Source: CAYFKJ01 sp964343605
GTDB taxonomy: Bacteria; Pseudomonadota; Alphaproteobacteria; UBA2966
Assembly: GCA_964343605.1 (NCBI GenBank)
Contig: CAYFKJ010000005.1
Coordinates: 186,001-250,000, forward strand
DNA: 64,000 nt
Reading direction: 5' to 3'
Shown here: one piece after another, positions 17,360-25,797 of the stretch
Layout: each line of letters starts with the position of its first letter
Numbering within the stretch: position 1 is the first letter of the stretch
Position numbers and translations under genes: made by a program
Notes under the pieces: model-generated
Database searches by the model: none
Seen by the model: the letters and a program-made list of their open reading frames with translations, nothing else
What the model was told of the DNA's origin: nothing

Positions 17360-18192
17360 ATTCGGACGCTCTCGGGGGTCGCACCGTCCTTGCGCATCTG
17401 CCGCAGCGTGTGCGCCGAATCGCGGGTGGCGAGGCGCTTGCCGGCCTCGTCGGTAATCAGGCGATGATGATGGTAGGCCGGCACGGGCAGACCGAGCAGC
17501 GTCTGCAGTAAACGCTGGACGTCGGTAGCGGTGAAAAGATCCTTGCCGCGCGTCACCAGGGTGACGCCCTGTGCCGCGTCGTCGATCACGACCGAAAGGG
17601 GATAGCTCGTCGGTGTGTCCTTGCGTGCCAGCACGACGTCGCCGTGGGCCGCCGGATTCGCCGTTACTTCTCCGGCCTCGGCGTCGGTCCAGGTGAGTCT
17701 TGCATCCGCGTTTTCGAGGGCGCGCACGATGTCGAGCCTGAGGGCATGTGCTTCCCCCGCCTCGATCCGGTCCCGCCGTTCCGCCTCATCCAAACCCCGG
17801 CAGATACCAGGATAGATGGCGCCTGCCGGACTGTGAGGGGCGGTATCGCTACGCTCGATTTCCGCCCGGATGTCGGCGCGCGTGCAAAAACAGGGATAGA
17901 GCAGGCCGCGCTCGGCCAGCTCATCCAGGGCCGCCTGGTACTTCGGCATGTTTTCCGAGGACCGCAGAGCCGGCTCGTCCCACGTGAAGCCCAGCCACTT
18001 GAGGTCCTCGAGAATGGCCGCTTCGAATTCCGGGCGGCTGCGGCCGCGGTCGATGTCGTCGATGCGCAGGAGGAAGCTGCCGCCGCTTTGCCGGGCGGCC
18101 TCCGCGGCGACGAAGGCGGCGTAGGCGTGGCCCAGGTGCAAGTGACCGGAAGGACTGGGTGCGAAGCGGGTGATGGCGGGCGGGACGGACAT
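17329..18192 (-). CDS. gluQ: Glutamyl-Q tRNA(Asp) synthetase
   Basis: Truncated paralogue of glutamyl-tRNA synthetase that attaches glutamate to queuosine at the wobble position of tRNA-Asp. It has the class I signature as HLHLGH (HIGH motif) within FAPSPSGHLHLGHAYA near residue 10-25, and a KMSKS-like GKRLATR near 255. CFCTRADIR and YPGICR supply zinc-type ligands. At 287 aa it lacks the anticodon-binding domain of GltX, which separates it from the housekeeping synthetase. The 3' end overlaps the MFS gene on the opposite strand by 31 bp. Confidence 0.92.
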   Translation of the reverse strand: MSVPPAITRFAPSPSGHLHLGHAYAAFVAAEAARQSGGSFLLRIDDIDRGRSRPEFEAAILEDLKWLGFTWDEPALRSSENMPKYQAALDELAERGLLYPCFCTRADIRAEIERSDTAPHSPAGAIYPGICRGLDEAERRDRIEAGEAHALRLDIVRALENADARLTWTDAEAGEVTANPAAHGDVVLARKDTPTSYPLSVVIDDAAQGVTLVTRGKDLFTATDVQRLLQTLLGLPVPAYHHHRLITDEAGKRLATRDSAHTLRQMRKDGATPESVRIQLGVDLAAR

Positions 18193-18232
18193 GGGCGTGA
18201 CAATAGTCGATGAAGTGGGCTAACACATCCCC

Positions 18233-18874
18233 ATGAGTAGACAAACGAAAGCCGAACGGGCCGCCGAGACGGCCAAGGCGGTCCGGGCGCTGGCCCGGCT
18301 CGACGGCCGCTTAAAACCGGCCGCGAAGGCGGCGGGTGTGTTGCCCGATCGTCGCCTGCCCAAGGGCTTCGCGACGCTGGCCAAGATCATCGTCGAACAG
18401 CAGCTCTCTGTCGCTTCGGCCAACGCCATCTGGGGCCGCATCGAAGCCGATCTCGGTCGTGTGACGCCGGAGAGCGCCCTGTCGCGCACGGTGCCGCACC
18501 TGAAGGGGCTGGGCCTCGGCGCCCGCAAGGCGGAATACGTCCAAGGCATCGCCCGGGCGCTGCTGGACGGCGAGTTGAAGCTCAGGTCCCTCAAGCGCAT
18601 GAGCGACGACGAGGCCATCGAACACTTGACGGCGATCCGCGGCATCGGCCCCTGGACGGCTGAGATTTATCTCCTGTTCGTCGAAGGCCGCCACGACGTC
18701 TGGCCCGCCGGCGACGTCGCCCTGCAAACCGCCGCCCAGGCCGTGCTTGGCCTCAAGTCCAGGCCCGATACCGACGCGATGCGTGATCTCGCCGAGGCCT
18801 GGCGCCCCCACCGCGGCGTCGCCGCCCGGCTCCTGTGGGCCTACTACCGCGTCATGAAGTCCAATCCGCGCTAA
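18233..18874 (+). CDS. DNA-3-methyladenine glycosylase II-like (AlkA family)
   Basis: HhH-GPD base-excision glycosylase removing alkylated purines. The helix-hairpin-helix LTAIRGIGPWTAEIYLL spans about residues 132-148 and the catalytic aspartate is Asp161 in VWPAGDVALQ. KGLGLGARKAEYVQGIA precedes it, as in the family. No iron-sulfur cluster cysteines follow, which argues against an endonuclease III or MutY assignment. At 213 aa it is the compact form lacking the N-terminal AlkA domain. It stands alone between gluQ and the CoA-transferase gene, both on the other strand. Confidence 0.88.
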   Translation: MSRQTKAERAAETAKAVRALARLDGRLKPAAKAAGVLPDRRLPKGFATLAKIIVEQQLSVASANAIWGRIEADLGRVTPESALSRTVPHLKGLGLGARKAEYVQGIARALLDGELKLRSLKRMSDDEAIEHLTAIRGIGPWTAEIYLLFVEGRHDVWPAGDVALQTAAQAVLGLKSRPDTDAMRDLAEAWRPHRGVAARLLWAYYRVMKSNPR

Positions 18875-18906
18875 TTGGTGTCAGGCACTTAATTATTCTT
18901 AACAAG

Positions 18907-20130
18907 CTAGAGCACGCCGTCGCTGCGGAGTTCGGCGATCCGGGTTTCGCTCAGCTCGAGAACTTCCGCCAGCACGTCGTCGGTGTGCTGGCCCAGCGTC
19001 GGCGGCGCACCCTGGTATTCCACAGGGGTGGCGGAGAGGTTGATGGGGCTGGCGATCATCGGTATGTCGCCGGCGAGAGCGTGCTCCTGTTCCACCACCA
19101 TGCCGCGGTGCTTGATCTGGGGATCGTTGAAGACCTCCTCGATGGAATTGATGGGGCCGCAGGGCACGCCTTCCGCCTCGAGAATCTCCAGCCATTCGGC
19201 TGTGGTCTTTTCCTTTACCGGCACCGCCAGCAGTTCCGCGAGCTCGGGCTGGCGCGTCACGCGGGCGCTGTTGGTGGCGAAACGCTCGTCGTCGGCCAGT
19301 TCCGGCAGGCCGAGTACCTGGCATAGACGGCGGAACTGACCATCGTTGCCCACGGCGATCACGACGTGGCCGTCGGCGGAAGGGAAGGGCTGGTAGGGCA
19401 CGACGTTGGGATGGCGGTTCCCGACCCGCCCCGGCGGCGTGCCGGTGTTGAGATAGTTGAGGCCCTGGTTGGTGAGGATGGCGGTGGCGCAATCCAACAG
19501 CGCCATGTCGATATACTGACCCTCACCGGTACGCTCACGGTGGGCCACGGCGGCGAGGATGGCGACGGTGGAATAAAGGCCGGTCGTCAAATCCGCGATG
19601 GCAATTCCGACCCGCATCGGCCCGCCGCCGGGGCGTTCATCCGCCTCGCCCGTGATGCTCATCATGCCGCCCATCGCCTGGATCATGTAATCGTAGCCGG
19701 CCCGCGTGGCATAAGGCCCGTCCTGGCCGAAGCCGGTGATGGAACAGTAGATTAGCGAAGGATTGACCGCCTTCAGGTCGTCGTAGGTAAGGCCGTATTT
19801 GGCGAGCCCTCCGACCTTGTAGTTCTCGACGAAGATATCGGACTTGGCGGCCAGGTCCCGGACGATCTTTTGGCCTTCGGGCTTGGAGATGTCGACCGTA
19901 ACGGACCGTTTGCCCCGGTTGATGGAGAGATAATAGGTCGAATCGGCGGTGTCGTTGCCGTCCCGGTCCTTGAGGTACGGAGGGCCCCAATGACGCGTGT
20001 CGTCGCCGGCGCCGGGGCGCTCGATCTTGATCACCTCGGCGCCGAGGTCGGAGAGCATCTGTGTGGCCGACGGCCCCGCCAGGATGCGGGACACGTCGAG
20101 TACGCGCAGGTGGGAAAGGGGTCCGGGCAT
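18907..20130 (-). CDS. CaiB/BaiF family class III CoA-transferase
   Basis: Family III CoA-transferase moving CoA between carboxylic acids, 407 aa. The N-terminal LRVLDVSRILAGPSATQML and the AEVIKIERPG strand are typical. Asp147 in RAGYDYMIQA is the expected catalytic residue forming the aspartyl-CoA anhydride, and the C-terminal IKHRGMVVE segment also fits. The wording is close to the succinyl-CoA:dicarboxylate subgroup (SUGCT-like), but the substrate is not determined. ATG 20130 is chosen; the longer frame adds 19 residues with no family match. The gene is alone on its strand before the DUF3179 gene. Confidence 0.88.
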   Translation of the reverse strand: MPGPLSHLRVLDVSRILAGPSATQMLSDLGAEVIKIERPGAGDDTRHWGPPYLKDRDGNDTADSTYYLSINRGKRSVTVDISKPEGQKIVRDLAAKSDIFVENYKVGGLAKYGLTYDDLKAVNPSLIYCSITGFGQDGPYATRAGYDYMIQAMGGMMSITGEADERPGGGPMRVGIAIADLTTGLYSTVAILAAVAHRERTGEGQYIDMALLDCATAILTNQGLNYLNTGTPPGRVGNRHPNVVPYQPFPSADGHVVIAVGNDGQFRRLCQVLGLPELADDERFATNSARVTRQPELAELLAVPVKEKTTAEWLEILEAEGVPCGPINSIEEVFNDPQIKHRGMVVEQEHALAGDIPMIASPINLSATPVEYQGAPPTLGQHTDDVLAEVLELSETRIAELRSDGVL

Positions 20131-20228
20131 TGTCGTCAACCAGATTGGACAGGGGAAGGGCGGGAACGAAATTTCGGGCCGCAGCATAGCCCTTAGGCGG
20201 GGCGGCGGCCAAGACGGGATTCCGGCGC

Positions 20229-21629
20229 TTAAGGTTTACCTTCCACCGCGAGTTCGGCCGCCGGCTTGTAGCCCTGCCAGGCGAACCAGTAGGCGATGTG
20301 GCCGGCCAGGCGGACAAGTTTGCCGCCGCTCGCATGGGTCAGATTATGCTCCTCGATCATCCACATTCCATCATCGGCGAGGAGTTTGGCGGCGTCACCC
20401 GGATCCGGCCTGAATATGCGGCCCTCCGCCCTGTAGGCGCGTACGGTCCGGCTTGCCGCATCACCGATCAAGACGACATCGATTTCGCCGATCTTGTCGT
20501 TGATCACCGGGGATTTGTTGAAGGCGGAAAGCGGCCAGGCTTTTTCTGCGCCGACCGTGCGCACCGCAAACACGTAGTCCTTGGGTTTCAACCGGTCATC
20601 CCGCACCCGGGCAGGGAACATGAGGTCCTCGCTGGCGAAATACGCACCGTAAGGTTTTCCGGGTGAATAATCGCGGTTGAAGCCGGTGTCGATCGACAGA
20701 ACCTTGGTGTCCGGATGTCTGGCCAGCCATTCCTTCCACGTCGTTATGACGACGGGGAGAATACCGAGCTCGATGCCCGTGCCTGTCAATTCCCCGACCA
20801 CCGGCCGGCCGGTAAACTGGTTCCACAACGAATTCGTCGCCTTGTCGTACATCAGTTTGTTGGACCGATAGAGAAAGCCTGAGGAGCCGAAGACGAAAGG
20901 CTCGGACCGCCCCTCGACCGCAGTGTCGAAGAGGATGCCAGAGCCGCACAATGTGCAGTAAGCCAGCGCCACCGCCCTGCCGCCGACGACGTCGTTGAAC
21001 ATCTCATGCCAATCCATGATGCGAAGCGGATAGGCCCTTTCGTCGCCGTCGATGGATACGCCGAAGACGAGTTCGTCCGGTATGAGGTACTTGGCTTCGT
21101 CGGGTGCGACATGTTTGGGATTGATCAGTGCCGGTATGCCGTCCTTGGACACGCCGCCCCAGGTGATCTCCTCGATCCGGATTTCGCGGGCCACGCCGCG
21201 GTGTAGGAAAAGGCGGAAGTTGGGATCGATCCCGGCCATCAGATCGGCCTTGTAGCGGTCGAAGCCGTCGAAGGGTTTGACCTCCGGGTGCGCCTCCTGC
21301 CACAGCATCCAGTCATTCCAGCTCGGTCCGATGCCGGCGCCGGTCAGGTCGTTGAGCACCTTCGCGATTTCCTCGCTGCCGCCGGCGAACCGCAGGGCCT
21401 GGATCAGGGCGGGCACGATGTCCGTCTTGCCGCGTTCGGCGATGCGTTTCAAGGCCGTTTCGCGCAATGGTCTGAGTTGGACGAACAATTGACGGGCCAG
21501 ACCCTCGGCTTCCGACATGGTCCCGATGCGTTTGCTTTCCGGGCCGGCGGTTTGTGCGAGTGCGTTTTGCCCCGCGACACAAGAAGGAACAAGGGCAAGC
21601 ATAAGGGCGAAATGCGGCGGCCGGATCAT
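20229..21629 (-). CDS. DUF3179 domain-containing exported protein
   Basis: 466-aa protein with a cleavable signal peptide (residues 1-26, ending ALAQ), so it is probably periplasmic. The DUF3179 domain spans about 150-450 and contains the family motif AYCTLCGSG with Cys225 and Cys228 and the SGFLYRSNKLMYD segment. The conserved CTLCGSG pair suggests metal or redox chemistry, but no function is established for this family. The first 130 residues look like a helical region with HEAT-like spacing. It is a single gene 98 bp upstream of the CoA-transferase gene. Confidence 0.82.
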   Translation of the reverse strand: MIRPPHFALMLALVPSCVAGQNALAQTAGPESKRIGTMSEAEGLARQLFVQLRPLRETALKRIAERGKTDIVPALIQALRFAGGSEEIAKVLNDLTGAGIGPSWNDWMLWQEAHPEVKPFDGFDRYKADLMAGIDPNFRLFLHRGVAREIRIEEITWGGVSKDGIPALINPKHVAPDEAKYLIPDELVFGVSIDGDERAYPLRIMDWHEMFNDVVGGRAVALAYCTLCGSGILFDTAVEGRSEPFVFGSSGFLYRSNKLMYDKATNSLWNQFTGRPVVGELTGTGIELGILPVVITTWKEWLARHPDTKVLSIDTGFNRDYSPGKPYGAYFASEDLMFPARVRDDRLKPKDYVFAVRTVGAEKAWPLSAFNKSPVINDKIGEIDVVLIGDAASRTVRAYRAEGRIFRPDPGDAAKLLADDGMWMIEEHNLTHASGGKLVRLAGHIAYWFAWQGYKPAAELAVEGKP

Positions 21630-21750
21630 AGGGAGCGCTCCTTCGGGCGGGGTACTGCAACGCCAGTCTCACCGAGGCATCCGTTTGCGGAAACCAAAAA
21701 CCGCTCACGTCACCGTCATTTGAACACTGGCGAACAGGCCACCGCCGACC

Positions 21751-21782
21751 ATCGCAATTCCATATTATGTGGATCGCAATTC
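21751..21782. promoter_or_regulatory. Direct repeat ATCGCAATTC in a divergent promoter region
   Basis: ATCGCAATTC occurs at 21751-21760 and again at 21773-21782, 22 bp apart, which is two helical turns and puts both copies on one face of the DNA. The pair lies between the DUF3179 gene (leftward) and the HNH gene (rightward). It may bind a regulator of one or both. Confidence 0.35.
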
Positions 21783-21873
21783 TGTCACATACACGATCTA
21801 GTAATTGGGGGGTGGTAAATTTCCGCGCACCGCGCCACAATGGAAACACGTAGCTCATAGCACGGGGGTTGAT

Positions 21874-22419
21874 GTGTCGCCTGAGAGTTGTCCCGCCCTG
21901 GTCTTGAACGCCGATTACCGGCCGCTCAGCTACTTCCCGCTGTCGCTGCTTTCGTGGCAGGACTCGGTGAAGGCGGTGTTCCTCGACCGCGTCAACATTG
22001 TTTCCGAGTACGACACCACGATCCACTCCCCCAGTTTCCAGATGCGGCTGCCCAGCGTGGTTTCGCTGAAGAAGTACGTGAAGCCGGCGCGGAAACCGGC
22101 ATTCACCCGGTTCAACCTGTTCTTGCGCGACGGTTTCCAGTGCCAGTACTGCGGCTCGCCGGAGGATCTCACGTTCGATCATCTCATCCCGCGGTCGCTG
22201 GGTGGGCAGACGACGTGGCAAAACGTCGTGGCCGCGTGCTCGCCCTGCAACCTCAAGAAGGGCGGGCGCATGCCGAAGGAAGCCAAGATGCTGCCCCATG
22301 TCTGGCCGTTCGAGCCGACGGTCTACGACTTGCAGGACCGGGGCCGGGCCTTTCCGCCCAACCACCTGCACGAAAGCTGGAACGACTATCTCTACTGGGA
22401 TACGCCGCTGGATCCGTAA
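21874..22419 (+). CDS. HNH endonuclease family protein
   Basis: 181-aa protein with an N-terminal conserved block (CPALVLNADYRPLSYFPLSL) and a C-terminal HNH domain. The zinc-type pairs are Cys90/Cys93 (CQYC) and Cys122/Cys125 (CSPC), with His103 in FDHLIPRSLGG as the catalytic histidine. This two-part protein is widespread in alphaproteobacteria outside mobile elements, so it may be a housekeeping nuclease. The start is taken as GTG 21874, where the conserved region begins and a GGGGG precedes it; a longer frame from 21805 adds 23 residues with no ribosome site. Confidence 0.85.
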   Translation: MSPESCPALVLNADYRPLSYFPLSLLSWQDSVKAVFLDRVNIVSEYDTTIHSPSFQMRLPSVVSLKKYVKPARKPAFTRFNLFLRDGFQCQYCGSPEDLTFDHLIPRSLGGQTTWQNVVAACSPCNLKKGGRMPKEAKMLPHVWPFEPTVYDLQDRGRAFPPNHLHESWNDYLYWDTPLDP

Positions 22420-22429
22420 TTTTGGATCG

Positions 22430-23308
22430 TCAGTCCAAGATTTTTTTCACCGCGCAAACGTCGAGTTCTCCGAAGCCGCGGCGCTGTGCGGTGCGGAACG
22501 AGACTCCGGCTGCGGAAGTCAGCGGCATCGGCGTGCCGTTTTTGCCGGCGACATCGGCCACCACGTTCAAATCCTTCAGGATGATGTCCACGGTTCCGGT
22601 CGGCGCATAGTCCTCAGCTACCATGCGCGGCGCCCACTCCTGAAGGACGGCGCTGTCGGCCCGGCCACCCGAGAGCGCCTCGGGCAGGCGCGCGGCGTCG
22701 ACGCCGGCGTCCTGGGCGAATTTCACGGCTTCCGACACCAGCGCCAAGGCGCCGCCGACGAGTGTCTGATTGACCAGTTTGGTAGCCTGCCCGGCGCCGC
22801 TTGGGCCCATGAGCGTCAAACGCCCGGCCAGTTCACGGATGACCGGTTCGGCCTTGGCAAAATCCGCTTCGCCACCGCCCGCCATGACGGTCAAGGTGCC
22901 GGCGGCACAGGCTGCGGGCCCGCCGGACACCGGCGCATCGATCCAGCCCATGCCGGTTTGATCTTTGAGGCGGGCCGACATTTCCGCCGTGGCGGCGGGC
23001 TCTATGCTCGACATGTCGATCATAATTTTGCCCGACCCGTCCGCCTCAGCGATGCCGTTCTCGCCAAACACCAGTTCCCGCACTGCCTGCGTATCCGTGA
23101 CACAGGTAAAGACAAAGTCGCTGGCTGCGGCGACCTCGGCGGGCGACGCGACGATCGTTGCTCCCGCCGCCTGCAGCTCCGAGGTGCGGTCGGGATTGCG
23201 GGCCCAGGTCGTCAGCGGGTAGCCCTCCTGGACGAATCTCAGGGCCATGGGTTTGCCCATGTTGCCCAGCCCGATATAACCGATCCGGGGTTTGGTCGTA
23301 TCGTTCAT
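22430..23308 (-). CDS. 3-hydroxyisobutyrate dehydrogenase family protein
   Basis: Beta-hydroxyacid dehydrogenase, NAD(P)-dependent, 292 aa. The Rossmann motif GYIGLGNMGKPMA is at residues 10-22, the substrate motif DAPVSGG at 124-130, and the catalytic lysine is Lys177 in GAGQATKLVNQ. These fit 3-hydroxyisobutyrate dehydrogenase and its relatives tartronate semialdehyde reductase and GLYR1; the exact substrate cannot be fixed. It lies 10 bp after the PRISE-like reductase on the same strand, suggesting a shared transcript. Confidence 0.85.
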   Translation of the reverse strand: MNDTTKPRIGYIGLGNMGKPMALRFVQEGYPLTTWARNPDRTSELQAAGATIVASPAEVAAASDFVFTCVTDTQAVRELVFGENGIAEADGSGKIMIDMSSIEPAATAEMSARLKDQTGMGWIDAPVSGGPAACAAGTLTVMAGGGEADFAKAEPVIRELAGRLTLMGPSGAGQATKLVNQTLVGGALALVSEAVKFAQDAGVDAARLPEALSGGRADSAVLQEWAPRMVAEDYAPTGTVDIILKDLNVVADVAGKNGTPMPLTSAAGVSFRTAQRRGFGELDVCAVKKILD

Positions 23309-23318
23309 GGCGTTTTCC

Positions 23319-24371
23319 TTACGGGATGACCTTCATGTCGCGGAATTCCTGGAAGATGCGCAGGAACATTTCCTCCGATCTGACACAATCGTGGAACCCG
23401 GCCTGGCGGATTTTCAGGGTGTCGGTCATAACGTCCCAGTCGGTGCCGAAGACATAGTCCGCGAAGGGCCAGGCAACCAAGTCGCGGTAGTCGATCTTCT
23501 GCAAACCGTAGCGCCCGGCCATGTCGTCCCACAGAGGTCCCTTTTCGGCCATGAAATCGGTCAGCGATATGGTCTGCACGTCCCCCACTTCCAGGCCGAA
23601 AAATTCGGCGAAGCGCGGCCAGACGTTGCACCAACGGAAGAAATCGCTGTTGGTGATGTTGAAGACCTCGTTGGCCGCGCTGTCGGAGGTGGCGCACCAC
23701 TTCATCGCCTTGTTGAGTATCTCGGCATCCGCCACCTGGTAGACTGCGCGGTAGGCGCCCGGTTTGCCGGGAAAGCGTAAAGGTAAGCCGAGCTCCTTCG
23801 AGATTGAGGCATAGACGGCAATGGCCGTCGTGATGTTCATGGGGTTGCCGACGGCGAAACCGCAGACCGTCTGAGGGCGCAACGCCGACCAGGTCCAGGC
23901 TTTGCCCTTCTGTTGATTCTCCAACCAGCGTTCCTGATCCCAATAGAAATTCGGCAGCATGTGGGGCGGGTCGTCCTCGCGTGCCGGTGTCTTGAAGGGG
24001 CCGAGGTGGCTGCCGTAGATCTTGTTGCCCTCGATCAGGTTGACGTGGCGCAGTCCGGGGGAAGCCGCCTCGATGGGTTCCACCGAATTGACCAGCATGG
24101 CGAGGTTGGGCGCGCCGTGTTCCGCCCAGGTGTCACGGGCCTGGAAGGCGCAGTAGAAGATGTGGGTTATGTCCGTGAGGTGCGAAAGCTTGGCGTCCGC
24201 ATCCGCGCGATCAAGCAGATCGACCGAAATGAACTCGGCGTCCGTCTCGAAGTCCGGTGCCCGCCGCGAAAGGCCGACAAGTTCCCAATCCGGGTCGTCG
24301 GCAAGGAACTTCAGCAGGTTCCGTCCGATGACTCCCAAGGCGCCGACGATGACGGCTTTGTTCTCGGCCAT
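23319..24371 (-). CDS. PRISE-like extended SDR reductase
   Basis: 350-aa NAD(P)H-dependent oxidoreductase. The dinucleotide motif GALGVIG is at residues 10-16. Lys117 in EGNKIYGSHLGPF and Tyr143 in NFYWDQERWL match the catalytic Lys and Tyr positions of the progesterone 5-beta-reductase/iridoid synthase (PRISE) family, which reduces activated C=C bonds. Known bacterial members act on enones. GGGGGAG precedes ATG 24371. It heads a pair with the HIBDH-like gene and lies just downstream of coq7 (21 bp), so a dsbB-coq7-reductase-dehydrogenase run is possible. Confidence 0.8.
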   Translation of the reverse strand: MAENKAVIVGALGVIGRNLLKFLADDPDWELVGLSRRAPDFETDAEFISVDLLDRADADAKLSHLTDITHIFYCAFQARDTWAEHGAPNLAMLVNSVEPIEAASPGLRHVNLIEGNKIYGSHLGPFKTPAREDDPPHMLPNFYWDQERWLENQQKGKAWTWSALRPQTVCGFAVGNPMNITTAIAVYASISKELGLPLRFPGKPGAYRAVYQVADAEILNKAMKWCATSDSAANEVFNITNSDFFRWCNVWPRFAEFFGLEVGDVQTISLTDFMAEKGPLWDDMAGRYGLQKIDYRDLVAWPFADYVFGTDWDVMTDTLKIRQAGFHDCVRSEEMFLRIFQEFRDMKVIP

Positions 24372-24392
24372 GTCTCCCCCGTGTGCGGTTTT

Positions 24393-24953
24393 TCAGATGC
24401 GCTCCGACAGCCAGATGGCGAGGCGCGATCCCGCCTTGATGGCGCCGGTTAGAACCTCGTGCCCGATCGCCTCCTCGGCGCCCGCGGCGACGGCGGCGTC
24501 CCGGTGTTCGATCTCGTGGGCGCGGAATTCCTCGATGGTGTCGCGCAGCTCGGCCTCGTCATCGCCGAGTTTGTCGGCTTGGTCGGCATAATGCTCGTCG
24601 ATCACTTCCTCGATGGCCTGGGTGCAGGCCATGGCCGCTTTTTCGCCCATCAAAGCCGTGCCGGCGCCCAGCGCAAACCCGGCGGCATGCCACAGCGGCG
24701 TCAGCACGGTCGGGCGGACGCGCCGTTCAACCGTCAGTTCCTCGAATTTCTTGAGATGTTCCTTTTCCTGTTCGGCCATATTCTTCAGCGCGGGCCCCGA
24801 TGCGCTTTTGCCCAAGACGGCAAGCTGACCCTGGTAGATGCGCACCGCGCCGTACTCGCCGGCGTGATCGACCCGGATGATGCGGTCGATCAGTTGCTCC
24901 CGGGTCAGGTCACCCGGTTGCCGTCCTTCCGCTGTTCGTTTGGGCCGGTTCAT
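24393..24953 (-). CDS. coq7: Demethoxyubiquinone hydroxylase, Coq7 family
   Basis: Membrane-associated di-iron monooxygenase for the C6 hydroxylation in ubiquinone synthesis. The ferritin-like ligands are visible: Glu33 in DHAGEYGA, the Glu63-x-x-His66 pair in EQEKEHL, a Glu in AIEEVIDEHY (about 115-120), and Glu147-x-x-His150 in HEIEHRD. Length 186 aa is usual for the alphaproteobacterial enzyme. It starts 9 bp after the dsbB stop codon. Confidence 0.92.
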   Translation of the reverse strand: MNRPKRTAEGRQPGDLTREQLIDRIIRVDHAGEYGAVRIYQGQLAVLGKSASGPALKNMAEQEKEHLKKFEELTVERRVRPTVLTPLWHAAGFALGAGTALMGEKAAMACTQAIEEVIDEHYADQADKLGDDEAELRDTIEEFRAHEIEHRDAAVAAGAEEAIGHEVLTGAIKAGSRLAIWLSERI

Positions 24954-24962
24954 TTTCGTCCC

Positions 24963-25487
24963 TTAGGTTTCACGAATTTCGTTGCGCGTCCTGATGCGCG
25001 CGGCGGCCATCAACGAGAAGACAGCCAGGACGGCCGACGCCAGGACATTGTAACCGGCCATGGAAATGCCGAAAAGCGACCACTGTACTTCGTCGCATCT
25101 GACGACGGGCGCTTCCATGATCTGCGCCCGCAGGGCATCGACCGAGGCGGCCGCGGAACTGTCGCCGGTGCAGGATTGCGTCCCCTCCCACCAAAGCTGC
25201 TCCACGCCGACGTGAAAGACCGCGATGCCGCCGCCCACCAGGAAAGCCATGGCGGCGAGCCCTAGAGCCCAGCCCGCGTATCGGGGCACCACCAAAGCCA
25301 ACAGCCCGAGGGCGATGACGGCGGCATAGGGAACGCGCTGATAAAGACACAGGATACAGGGGGCCAGTCCGCCGAAGTATTGAGAGGCCAATGCGCCGCC
25401 CAGGGCGATGACGCTGGCGGCGACGATGGCGCTCAAGGCACCCGCCGGTGTGAGCAGCCAAGGCGCGTATCGTTCGAGAATTTCCAT
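24963..25487 (-). CDS. dsbB: Disulfide bond formation protein B
   Basis: Inner-membrane quinone reductase that reoxidises DsbA-type thiol oxidases. There are four hydrophobic segments. The first periplasmic loop has the redox pair Cys44/Cys47 (PCILC), followed by QR as in the family, and the second loop has Cys106 and Cys131, which pass electrons from the partner. At 174 aa it is of standard length. It uses ubiquinone, which fits with coq7 downstream; this co-location may be chance. Confidence 0.88.
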   Translation of the reverse strand: MEILERYAPWLLTPAGALSAIVAASVIALGGALASQYFGGLAPCILCLYQRVPYAAVIALGLLALVVPRYAGWALGLAAMAFLVGGGIAVFHVGVEQLWWEGTQSCTGDSSAAASVDALRAQIMEAPVVRCDEVQWSLFGISMAGYNVLASAVLAVFSLMAAARIRTRNEIRET

Positions 25488-25797
25488 GCCGGGCGGTATA
25501 GCGCGGTTCCCCCTGATCGAAAAGCGTTTTGAGCAGGTGGGTCAGCGCTGCCTCTCAGGCCACGCCAACCGGTGGTTTCCGTTATGCTCGCTTCGATTGC
25601 GATCTGGAATGACTAAAAAAGTTACAAACAAGAAACCAAATAGTTGATGACCGACATCAATCCGAAACACCGGGGCGGCAAAATCGCGGCCAGCAAATTT
25701 GGTTGCGTCTGAAACGGTCTTTGCCCGGGGCCGGTCCGGACCAACAGCCAAAAGAAACGATATGACTTGCCGCGGTAGGCGGCTTCGAGGAGGAATA
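25488..25797. other. Intergenic region, no gene seen
   Basis: 310 bp between dsbB (leftward) and the first chemoreceptor (rightward). I see no ORF with good coding features, no RNA gene and no clear promoter. The stretch 25610-25650 is A-rich and could hold a promoter. The chemoreceptor ribosome site GAGGAGG is at its right end. Confidence 0.5.
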
